Shown: positions 1-5,648 of the stretch, in pieces
Layout: every line of letters begins with the position of its first letter
How positions within the stretch are numbered: position 1 is the stretch's first letter
From: Methanothrix sp.
GTDB taxonomy: Archaea; Halobacteriota; Methanosarcinia; Methanotrichales; Methanotrichaceae
Reading direction: 5' to 3'
NCBI GenBank assembly: GCA_028682845.1
Contig: JAJRAT010000093.1
Coordinates: 1 to 7,730 of the forward strand
Length of the DNA stretch: 7,730 nucleotides
Notes under the pieces: generated by a model
Told to the model about the DNA's origin: nothing
The model's database searches: none
What the model saw: the letters and a program-made list of their open reading frames with translations, nothing else
Translations under genes and position numbers: made by a program

Positions 1-8
1 TAAAGTTT

Positions 9-45
9 ATTCACCCAATAGTATATAATACTATCTTGGGTGAAT
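9..45. repeat. AT-rich palindrome with perfect 10-base outer arms
   Basis: The outer arms ATTCACCCAA (9-18) and TTGGGTGAAT (36-45) are perfect reverse complements. Inside them TAGTAT (19-24) and ATACTA (28-33) also pair, leaving a 3-base loop ATA and a 2-base bulge (34-35). The centre TATATAATA resembles an archaeal TATA box. The element could be an operator over a promoter of a gene left of the window, a bidirectional terminator, or the subterminal hairpin of an IS200/IS605-type element. The pairing is seen directly; the function is unknown. Confidence 0.75.
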
Positions 46-64
46 GCAGCTATTACGCGCTCTT

Positions 65-84
65 CCCCACCCCGAAGGATGGGG
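65..84. repeat. GC-rich hairpin, possible insertion-element end
   Basis: CCCCACCC (65-72) pairs with GGATGGGG (77-84) around a CGAA tetraloop, with one C/A mismatch. GC-rich hairpins of this kind, lying just after another hairpin, are common at the right ends of IS200/IS605 and TnpB-bearing elements, where they also form part of the omega RNA. No transposase or TnpB gene is visible in the window, so this would be a relic at most. The hairpin is certain; the mobile-element reading is a guess. Confidence 0.35.
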
Positions 85-441
85 ACTCCGCGCTGCTACG
101 AGTTGAAGCCGGAGTTGGGATATGCTGGCGGTGCAAAATCAGATAGCTCGGATTGCTTGAATTCCTGAGCTGCGTGATTCTCTCCATACAGGAAGCTTTT
201 TATAGATTCCAAGTCGTGTTGATTGTCGATGGAAATTAGTACAATCGTCTACTGCATAACCATCAAATCCGGTTTAGAACGGCCCTTTTTCTAATGTCAG
301 CTTAGGCTGCAAACAGCCAGTGATAACATAACTTCGATAACTTCGGATTGTATGGTCGGAGTTTTTGAAAATCAACACATTCACAATGAATTTGCTGTTT
401 TTCTTGGCGCACAGAATTATAAAATCAATCAAATAAATATC

Positions 442-449
442 GGAGGTGA
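442..449 (+). promoter_or_regulatory. Strong ribosome binding site of the MFS gene
   Basis: GGAGGTGA is an eight-base match to the anti-Shine-Dalgarno sequence, seven bases before ATG 457. It decides the start: an in-frame ATG at 352 would add 35 residues, but it has no such site and reads through AT-rich leader DNA. Confidence 0.85.
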
Positions 450-456
450 CTCGCAA

Positions 457-1122
457 ATGATGAATCGCACTATGAAATTGCTCATGCTCTCGGACATATT
501 CGTCCTCACCGGCTTCGGGCTGATCCAGCCCATCCTGGCCATATACATAAATGACGGCGGTGTAGCCGGAGGCAGCATGCTCTCCGCCGGACTTGCGAGC
601 GCCTTGTTCCTTTTCACGAAATCCCTGGTGCAGCTACCCTTTGGACGATATGTGGACAACCAGCCCGGCAAGACCCGGTGGCTGATTTTGGGAACGCTGC
701 TCATGGCCCTGGTGCCGGTGATCTACGTCAGTGCACAGAGCATCTACCATGTCTACCTGGCCGAGACGATTTACGGCATTGGGAGCGGTCTCGCGTACCC
801 AACGTGGCTCGGCCTGTGGTCCGCCAATTTGGACAAAGGACAGGAGAGCTTCCAGTGGTCCGTCTATTCCACATCCACCGGCCTTGGGACCGCAGCCACG
901 GGAGCCGCCGGGGCGGCAGTGGCAAGTCTGGTGGGCTTCTCCGCCACATTCATCCTGGCGGGCATTCTCTGCCTGCTGGGATGCGCAGCTCTGCTGGTGA
1001 TGGAGCGAAGGGGCGCGAGGTTGCCGGAGGATCTTGGGGGTGAGGCCCGTTTCCGTAGAATCGGGACGGTCTATGACCTTCCCAGGCGGAGGACTTTTGG
1101 CAGTGTCCTCTGCTTCTCGTAG
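457..1122 (+). CDS. Half-size major facilitator (MFS) family membrane protein
   Basis: The product has 221 residues and about six membrane helices, near residues 8-31, 42-62, 74-93, 97-125, 136-160 and 162-182. Between helices 2 and 3 lies FGRYVDNQPGKTR (62-74), a variant of MFS motif A. Full MFS transporters have about 12 helices in roughly 400 residues, so this matches only an N-terminal half. It ends in a basic, low-similarity tail (residues 183-221, rich in Arg) before TAG. The next 140 bases cannot hold helices 7-12, so the gene is either a natural half transporter that would need to dimerise or a truncated copy. Codon use and the strong ribosome binding site look normal, which favours a working gene. 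Substrate unknown. The start is set by the site at 442-449. Confidence 0.75.
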   Translation: MMNRTMKLLMLSDIFVLTGFGLIQPILAIYINDGGVAGGSMLSAGLASALFLFTKSLVQLPFGRYVDNQPGKTRWLILGTLLMALVPVIYVSAQSIYHVYLAETIYGIGSGLAYPTWLGLWSANLDKGQESFQWSVYSTSTGLGTAATGAAGAAVASLVGFSATFILAGILCLLGCAALLVMERRGARLPEDLGGEARFRRIGTVYDLPRRRTFGSVLCFS

Positions 1123-1262
1123 TCTCTTTTCCCGTAGAATCTTTTCCGCATATTGGTAGATGCAAAATTCTTATACTCTGAGGGCGATGGGGCAATACAT
1201 CGCGTTCAGGCACAGCCCATACATAAGAAAGAAATTTAAGGATATGGTTCGGAGTAAATTGC

Positions 1263-1880
1263 ATGAATGTTCTATCGATCCTTCTCTCGTTTGCGCCGTG
1301 GATCGTCTTCGGCTTCATCGCCGGGCAATCGCTTGTCCGGCTGGAACTGGCGATGGTCATCGCCTTGGCCGTCACGATTCTCCTGAGCTACAAGCAACTG
1401 AAGAAGGGATATGTCTTGACCTGGGTGACGCTCTTGTTCTTCGTCTTGAGCTTTGTTGCCGTTGCGCTCATGAAAAATTACTGGGTGGCTTCCCACATGG
1501 GCGTCCTCTCTTACGCCACGCTGGCGGCAGTAACCTGGGGGTCGGTGCTTGCCGGCCAGCCCTGGACGCTGCAATATGCCAAGGAAGAGGTAGACCGCAG
1601 CCTGTGGCGAAGCAAGAGCTTCATTCACGTCAATCAGGTGATAACGGGGGCCTGGGGAATCGTATTTCTCATCGACCTGGCCATGAATTACTACAAACTG
1701 AACCATCACGTTGCGCAGGAATGGATCTTTGAAGTGGTTGGATGGGTCCTGATTCTGGCCGGAATGGGATTCACGATGATTTACACCGATCGATCCAGGA
1801 AGCGCAGGCTACAGCAGGAGCAAGCGGCTCACGGTACGGCGTCGCCGTCTCCTGCGCCGTCGCAGTCCTCGCCCAAATAG
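1263..1880 (+). CDS. Six-helix integral membrane protein of unknown function
   Basis: The product has 205 residues with about six hydrophobic helices, near 3-20, 26-42, 50-70, 79-97, 124-144 and 155-174. The loop after helix 4 carries GQPWTLQYAKEEVDRSLW (98-115), which resembles a conserved loop I recall from bacterial and archaeal membrane proteins of unknown function (QPFTLQYA-type); I cannot name the family with certainty. Residues 176-185 are strongly basic (RSRKRRLQ), suggesting a cytoplasmic C-terminal end, followed by a Ser/Pro/Ala-rich disordered tail. The start ATG 1263 has GGAG at 1251-1254, eight bases upstream. The gene lies 140 bases after the MFS gene on the same strand and converges on the UbiA gene. 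A link to transport is inference from position only. Confidence 0.8.
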   Translation: MNVLSILLSFAPWIVFGFIAGQSLVRLELAMVIALAVTILLSYKQLKKGYVLTWVTLLFFVLSFVAVALMKNYWVASHMGVLSYATLAAVTWGSVLAGQPWTLQYAKEEVDRSLWRSKSFIHVNQVITGAWGIVFLIDLAMNYYKLNHHVAQEWIFEVVGWVLILAGMGFTMIYTDRSRKRRLQQEQAAHGTASPSPAPSQSSPK

Positions 1881-1926
1881 GGTCTGCCAAGCCTGCTGCG
1901 ATGGCAGCAAACCCGGCTATCTTTTT
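1880..1926 (+). terminator. Possible terminator of the six-helix membrane protein gene
   Basis: TGCTGC (1894-1899) pairs with GCAGCA (1904-1909) around a GATG loop. The outer GGGT (1880-1883) can pair with ACCC (1911-1914). A CTTTTT run follows at 1921-1926. The element sits in the 75-base gap between convergent genes, starting at the last base of the stop codon. Function is inferred from structure and position. Confidence 0.45.
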
Positions 1927-1955
1927 GACGGATTGAAGAATACTGCATTTCGCCG

Positions 1956-2861
1956 CTACAGCAGCGCCTTCAGCAGCACGTCGACGATGATTGCTGCAAA
2001 GAGCACGGCGCGGTAGTCGGCTGACTGGTAAAACAGCCGGTCTCCCCGCTCTGCCGTCGGATTTTTCACGAAGTCCAGATTTTGCAGCAGCAGCCACCCT
2101 CCGGCCCCAACCGCCACGGCCAGGTAGAGCCATCCCAGGTTTGCCAGAAATCCCAGAGCCAGCGAGAGCGCCACGCCGATGAGCCAGAAGACTGCTACCA
2201 TTCTCGCAGTAGCCGGAATTCCGAAGGTCGCGGGCGTGGTGGGAATTCCCTCTTCCGTATCGCCCGCCACGTCCCGCGAGGCATCGCAGTTGGTGAACCC
2301 CCAATCGGTGATGCCGATCATGAGAGCCAGGATCACCGAGGCGGGATGAAGGCCGAGGCCGGGCCGCAAAAAGCCGGCAGGCTCCATGGAGAGCCAGACG
2401 CCGAAGGGCACCAGGCCAAAAGACAATCCCACGAAGATCCAGGAGACGGGCGTATTCCTCTTGGCCCAGGCGGAGTAGATTGTGATCATGACCGTGGCCG
2501 CCACGAGAACGACAAAGCTCTCCAAATTAAGGTAGAGCGCTACCGCTGCCGAGAATGCGAATAGCAGAAGCGCCCAGGATTGTGCTTCCCGCTTGCTGAG
2601 CATGGCCGAGGGCAGGGGCCGGTTGGGCATGGCGATCTTGTCCACATCGATGTCACAGCAATCGTTGAAGACGTAAGAGCTGGTGATGGCGGCATAAGCA
2701 CCGAGCGTTGCCAGCACGAACGGCAGAAGAGGCGGCAGCGTCCCGGCCACGGCATAGCTTGCCAGCAGGGCTGACGCAGCGGGCATGGCCAGATCCATCG
2801 CCGCGAGGGGCGGGCGCAGCAGCTCGATATGTGCTCTGAGTTTGGAGAGGCGATTTTGCAC
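1956..2861 (-). CDS. UbiA-family prenyltransferase
   Basis: The 301-residue membrane enzyme should transfer a polyprenyl chain from its diphosphate to an acceptor. Both Mg-diphosphate motifs are present: N66-D-C-C-D-I-D-V-D74 (NDxxDxxxD) followed by NRPLPSA (80-86), and D193-A-S-R-D197-V-A-G-D201. About eight or nine hydrophobic helices surround them, and the length is typical of the superfamily. In archaea such enzymes include digeranylgeranylglyceryl phosphate synthase for ether lipids, and others are candidates for methanophenazine or other isoprenoid steps. The second motif, DASRDVAGDTEEG, resembles the chlorophyll-synthase-like branch as much as the lipid enzyme, so I leave the substrate open. 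The start is GTG 2861, with AGGAGA at 2871-2876 nine bases upstream. It follows the glucose-6-phosphate isomerase gene by 40 bases and probably shares its transcript. Stop TAG at 1956-1958. Confidence 0.85.
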   Translation of the reverse strand: MQNRLSKLRAHIELLRPPLAAMDLAMPAASALLASYAVAGTLPPLLPFVLATLGAYAAITSSYVFNDCCDIDVDKIAMPNRPLPSAMLSKREAQSWALLLFAFSAAVALYLNLESFVVLVAATVMITIYSAWAKRNTPVSWIFVGLSFGLVPFGVWLSMEPAGFLRPGLGLHPASVILALMIGITDWGFTNCDASRDVAGDTEEGIPTTPATFGIPATARMVAVFWLIGVALSLALGFLANLGWLYLAVAVGAGGWLLLQNLDFVKNPTAERGDRLFYQSADYRAVLFAAIIVDVLLKALL

Positions 2862-2901
2862 GAGGCTGAATCTCCTGCTATTCGGCTTAAATGATTTTCC
2901 T

Positions 2902-3621
2902 CTAAATCATGCCGTCAAACTGATCCGGATGCTTCTCTGGATGCGTCAGAAACTCTAGTCTTCCCTTCTCTTTAATCAGAGGATACATCTCCCGCCCTTT
3001 GGTCAAACCGAGCTGGCGAAGCTTGCCGGCAGAAGGCGCATCCATCCGGCGTAGCTCTGCCGGTTCCAAATTGTGCTCGTTCTTTATCCAGCCGTCTTTG
3101 GTGAAGAAATAAGCTCCGCCTGCCTTCTCTTTGATGGGATCGTAAAGCGACGAGAAATCCCTGGCCACCAAGTTGGCCATCTTGAGGATCTTGTTGGAGC
3201 GGTTGATGGTGATGTGGCCGTAGTCCGGCGGCACAAGAACCTTATCGCCTGCTGAGGCATTTACCACCACGACGTCGCTCAAGTCCTTCTTCTGCAACAA
3301 ATAGAGCGCTTCTCCTTCGATTACTTCATAAAGCTCCGGATAGGTTATGCCGCCGCCGGGAATATTGGGATGATAGTGGCCCGCCGTCTTGATGTATTCG
3401 CAGCCGAGCATGTGCGGCGGGATGATGGTGATATCATACCTTAAGCCCTGATCGCGCAGCCGCTCGCCATCGGATCTGCTCAGGAAAAGGTCGCGGTACA
3501 TGTAATAAAGCTCGAGGTTGTCTGCCGTCTTCAGCCACTCTTGATCAAGGATCACTTCCCGCATATCGAAGAGCCGGCGAATATCCGGCTCCCGCCTCTT
3601 TCCGCCAAATTCGAGATCCAT
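2902..3621 (-). CDS. pgiA: Archaeal cupin-type glucose-6-phosphate isomerase
   Basis: The enzyme interconverts glucose 6-phosphate and fructose 6-phosphate in gluconeogenesis and glycogen metabolism in the cytoplasm. It belongs to the metal-dependent cupin family found in archaea, not the common PGI family. From ATG 3621 it has 239 residues. The cupin signatures are visible: EYIKTAGHYHP (75-85) with likely metal ligands H82 and H84, YPELYEV with E96, and PPDYGHITIN with H136. A C-terminal extension of about 60 residues follows the cupin core, so it is longer than the roughly 190-residue Pyrococcus enzyme. Upstream in-frame TTG 3636 and GTG 3633 are also possible starts. I prefer ATG 3621, because a GGTG lies nine bases before it and the FGGK motif normally lies near the N terminus. 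First gene of a likely two-gene unit with UbiA. Confidence 0.92.
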   Translation of the reverse strand: MDLEFGGKRREPDIRRLFDMREVILDQEWLKTADNLELYYMYRDLFLSRSDGERLRDQGLRYDITIIPPHMLGCEYIKTAGHYHPNIPGGGITYPELYEVIEGEALYLLQKKDLSDVVVVNASAGDKVLVPPDYGHITINRSNKILKMANLVARDFSSLYDPIKEKAGGAYFFTKDGWIKNEHNLEPAELRRMDAPSAGKLRQLGLTKGREMYPLIKEKGRLEFLTHPEKHPDQFDGMI

Positions 3622-3655
3622 TTCAAATAGCACCAAAATAGTGGGATGATGTCTG

Positions 3656-3666
3656 GATTTATATGA
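3656..3666 (-). promoter_or_regulatory. TATA-like box of the isomerase-prenyltransferase unit
   Basis: On the minus strand the sequence reads CATATAAATC. A start site about 26 bases downstream would fall near 3634-3637, giving a leader of only about 13 bases before ATG 3621, or a leaderless message from TTG 3636 or GTG 3633. Identified by composition and spacing only. Confidence 0.5.
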
Positions 3667-3818
3667 TTATCTTTGCGAGACTATCTTGCCGAGCCGTATC
3701 CTCAATAAGATATGATGAATGAAAAGCAAAGCTAACAATGACGAATTTTGCTCAAGTCTTTGGCATTCGCGCCCGTTGCCGGGACTTTCAGTTGACTTTC
3801 CGTCTTCTGCAGACCGCT

Positions 3819-4268
3819 TCAGCAGGCTTGCCGACCGTTGACCGTGAAGTATTCCGTGAGAACCTTTCGATAGTCTACGATCACGTCCACCTTCCAGGTT
3901 CCCGGCAGCCGCGCGACATCGGTGCCTTTGATCTTCAGGCAGGACCAGAGCGGTGCGGCCCACATTCCCGTGAATCCGTCGATGGGCGGGATGTTGCTGA
4001 AGGTGCGGGCATAAGTTCTGCCTTCCGGATAATACCATCTCCACTCCACGGTATGCACCTTGGCATCCCGCCATATAAGCAGCCAGGAAGCGGCCTGCTC
4101 ATCGTCCACAGTGAACGTGGTTGTCCGATAGAGCGGCATTCCGTTCTCGCTGATCTCCTTGGCAATGGTATGCTCGCTGAGCGGAATAAACATGGGATGA
4201 GATGCCTGTCCCATTCCGCCTATGAGCAACAAGGCCAAGACAACTGACGCTAAAATTCTCCAACTCAT
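3819..4268 (-). CDS. Secreted protein of unknown function
   Basis: The product has 149 residues and begins with a clear signal peptide: a short basic start (MSWR), a hydrophobic stretch (residues 6-18) and a likely cleavage near QAS-H at 23-24. The mature part of about 125 residues is rich in Trp and Tyr and looks like an all-beta domain. Near the end, PGTWKVDVIVDYRKVLTEYFTV has the W-x-V-x-V...F-x-V pattern common in archaeal extracellular Ig-like domains. The protein ends in Cys. The start ATG 4268 has GGTGAG at 4274-4279, five bases upstream. It lies 197 bases upstream of the isomerase start, and each gene seems to have its own promoter. I do not recognise a named family. A cell-surface or periplasm-like location is inferred from the signal peptide. 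Confidence 0.75.
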   Translation of the reverse strand: MSWRILASVVLALLLIGGMGQASHPMFIPLSEHTIAKEISENGMPLYRTTTFTVDDEQAASWLLIWRDAKVHTVEWRWYYPEGRTYARTFSNIPPIDGFTGMWAAPLWSCLKIKGTDVARLPGTWKVDVIVDYRKVLTEYFTVNGRQAC

Positions 4269-4303
4269 TGCTACTCACCATTACTTTGAAAGATTATTGC
4301 GAC

Positions 4304-4322
4304 CCCAATAGTATAATAATTA
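4304..4322 (-). promoter_or_regulatory. Probable promoter region of the secreted protein gene
   Basis: This AT-rich segment lies 36-54 bases before ATG 4268 and reads TTATTATACTATTGGG on the minus strand, a plausible TATA region for a start site near 4285-4290. Bases 4304-4315 (CCCAATAGTATA) are identical to 14-25 inside the palindrome at the left end of the window. The promoter call rests on position and composition only. Confidence 0.4.
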
Positions 4323-4485
4323 ACTGTACCATAAAAAGATGACGATTGAGTATGTCTAAATCGCGAATCTCAATTGGGAAATGATGGCTTCTTCCCATGA
4401 TTGAAATGAGTTTTTTCGCGATTCAATCCAAAAAAGCATTCAAACATTCCCGGCGATTGGATTTAGGCAGAAGGCTCGGCTCTTT
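4323..4485. other. Intergenic region with several GATTGA-type inverted motifs
   Basis: No gene is visible. GATTGAG (4344-4350) and CTCAAT (4369-4374) face each other. TGGGAA (4375-4380) pairs with TTCCCA (4392-4397), with CAAT/ATTG outside. GATTGAA (4399-4405) pairs with TTCAATC (4422-4428). A T6 run on the minus strand (4430-4435), about 50 bases after the DUF434 stop, could end the operon transcript as a U-rich archaeal terminator. The pairings are seen directly; the roles are unproven. Confidence 0.45.
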
Positions 4486-5118
4486 TCAAATATGCAGCAG
4501 ACTTATGCCCCGCGCCCCCGCAATCTTTGCCGGGATATCAACGACCGCAGATGCTGAATCGATGACGCTTCCATCGGCGCTCGCCACGATTCCAGCAAAT
4601 GTCTTCAGACGATGGTCGACATCCCTGGCCGTGCAGGCGCAGCCGGAGAGTTGGCGAAATGCCATCAGCGCCCGGGTTCGCGCCGCCAACTCGCCGCTGT
4701 GGCTCATCTGCTGATCCAAGAGAAAGGTAATTCGGGCGGGAGATGCCGCGACCAGGAGATCGAAAATCGCCGCAAATGCGCCATCGGTCAATTCCGCTGG
4801 CCGGTACCGCTTGAAGATGCCGAACGTATCCCGCAAGAAACCGTCGTCGCATAAATAAACCGGGCGGCCCGCCAGCAGGCTCTCCACGGTTATCAGCACA
4901 TTGTAGCCGTCCACAGCCACATCCGCACCCTGCAGGGCCTGCACCGGCACGGCTTTGGCCTTTCGCGCTCTTGCGGATTTGCTCGACGAAATCACTCTCG
5001 CCAGCACATGCCTTTGCTCCTGGGGGTGGCAGTGATGGTCGGAGACAAAGCGGATGGCGGAGTCCTTGGGGTATCCGCGGTCCAGCAGATAGCGCGCCTC
5101 CTTTGCCGCCTCCCTCAA
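4486..5118 (-). CDS. DUF434 protein with a NYN/PIN-like motif
   Basis: From TTG 5118 the product has 210 residues and is probably cytoplasmic. It matches what I know of DUF434: an N-terminal helical part with LLDRGYPKDSAIRFVSDHH (11-29), then VDGYNVLITVES (69-80), LCDDGFLRDTFGIF (89-102), TFLLDQQMSHSGELA (131-145), DHRLKTFAGIVASADGSVID (168-187) and VDIPAKI (193-199). VDGYNVL followed by spaced acidic residues (D70, D91, D92, D135, D182, D187) recalls NYN/PIN nucleases such as YacP; this is inference and no activity is established. The open frame extends upstream to ATG 5268, but that part only shadows fumarase beta. TTG 5118 shares TTGA with the fumarase beta stop and puts the family's conserved start at residue 1. 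Last gene of the operon. An in-frame GTG at 5226 is a less likely start. Confidence 0.8.
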   Translation of the reverse strand: MREAAKEARYLLDRGYPKDSAIRFVSDHHCHPQEQRHVLARVISSSKSARARKAKAVPVQALQGADVAVDGYNVLITVESLLAGRPVYLCDDGFLRDTFGIFKRYRPAELTDGAFAAIFDLLVAASPARITFLLDQQMSHSGELAARTRALMAFRQLSGCACTARDVDHRLKTFAGIVASADGSVIDSASAVVDIPAKIAGARGISLLHI

Positions 5119-5648
5119 TCCTTCCAGGTCTTTTGGGCCGACGCTCTCACATCCCGGTACAGATCTCCACCATGCGCGTCGACGGCCACGATCAGGGGTC
5201 CGAAGTCTTTCGCAACAAAATCCCACATGGACTCGGCCATGCCCAGCTCCTGCAAATGCACGCCGCAAACCTTCAGCTGCATTGCTGCAGCCGCGCCGCA
5301 GCCTCCGGGAAATGCCAGATAGACGGCCCTATTCCGGAACGGCTCTCCCGGCACGCCGCCTTTGCCGATGACGGCTCGGACGCCGGAACTGAGGATCTCA
5401 TCCGTGTAGCGGGCCATGCGACCGCTGGTGGTCGGCCCGGCGGAAAGAACCCGCCCTTCTTTGATGAGCGGGCCGCAGTGATAGAGGGCCGCCCCCTGCA
5501 GCGAGACGGGACTGCCACTCTTGCGCATCAGGGCGTGGGCCTTGTCCCGGGCGGTGTAGATGTGACCCGTCAGGAAGACCACATCTCCGGCATGAAGCAT
5601 ATCCACATCCGCGACACAGAGTGGTGTCTTGAGGTGGTACTCGGTCAT
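5115..5648 (-). CDS. Class I fumarate hydratase, beta subunit
   Basis: This 177-residue subunit is the C-terminal half of the two-subunit, oxygen-sensitive iron-sulfur fumarase and pairs with the alpha subunit encoded just upstream to hydrate fumarate to malate. Family signatures are TARDKAH (32-38), AGPTTSGRM (70-78), IGKGG (94-98) and the Gly/Ala-rich FPGGCGAAAA (113-122). The length is normal for the free beta subunit. L-tartrate dehydratase has the same architecture, but in a methanogen fumarase is far more likely. ATG 5648 overlaps the alpha stop as ATGA and has a very strong ribosome binding site. The TGA stop at 5115-5117 overlaps the DUF434 start. Fumarate from purine and arginine synthesis, or carbon flow through partial citric acid cycle reactions, are the likely uses in this kind of organism. 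Confidence 0.93.
   Translation of the reverse strand: MTEYHLKTPLCVADVDMLHAGDVVFLTGHIYTARDKAHALMRKSGSPVSLQGAALYHCGPLIKEGRVLSAGPTTSGRMARYTDEILSSGVRAVIGKGGVPGEPFRNRAVYLAFPGGCGAAAAMQLKVCGVHLQELGMAESMWDFVAKDFGPLIVAVDAHGGDLYRDVRASAQKTWKD

Larger units (their letters stand above)
1..456. other. Long non-coding stretch left of the MFS gene
   Basis: I see no convincing gene here. A short leftward frame (456-274, 60 codons) has no ribosome binding site and lies in AT-rich leader DNA, so I treat it as chance. A rightward frame from GTG 40 to the TGA at 169-171 (43 codons) crosses both hairpins and is also doubtful, though it could be a decayed tail of a mobile-element gene. The stretch holds an AT-rich palindrome (9-45), a GC-rich hairpin (65-84), a small perfect hairpin GGCTG-CAAA-CAGCC (305-318), a tandem 9-base duplication ATAACTTCG (328-345), and the leader of the MFS gene with a TATA-like TTATAAAA near 418-425. 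Confidence 0.6.

Noticed and set aside
328..345. Tandem ATAACTTCG, resembling part of a loxP arm
   Set aside because: Only nine bases match and they are in direct, not inverted, orientation with no spacer. Treated as a chance tandem duplication.
274..456. Leftward 60-codon open frame before the MFS gene
   Set aside because: No ribosome binding site, lies in AT-rich leader and the MFS Shine-Dalgarno region, and has no recognisable domain.
1053..1141. CCGTAGAATC occurring twice (1053-1062 and 1132-1141) around the MFS stop
   Set aside because: Only ten bases with no similarity between the flanks, so not enough for a duplication or an attachment site.
3783..3800. GACTTTC repeated at 3783-3789 and 3794-3800 after the secreted protein gene
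   Set aside because: Seven-base repeats are expected by chance and nothing else at the site supports a function.
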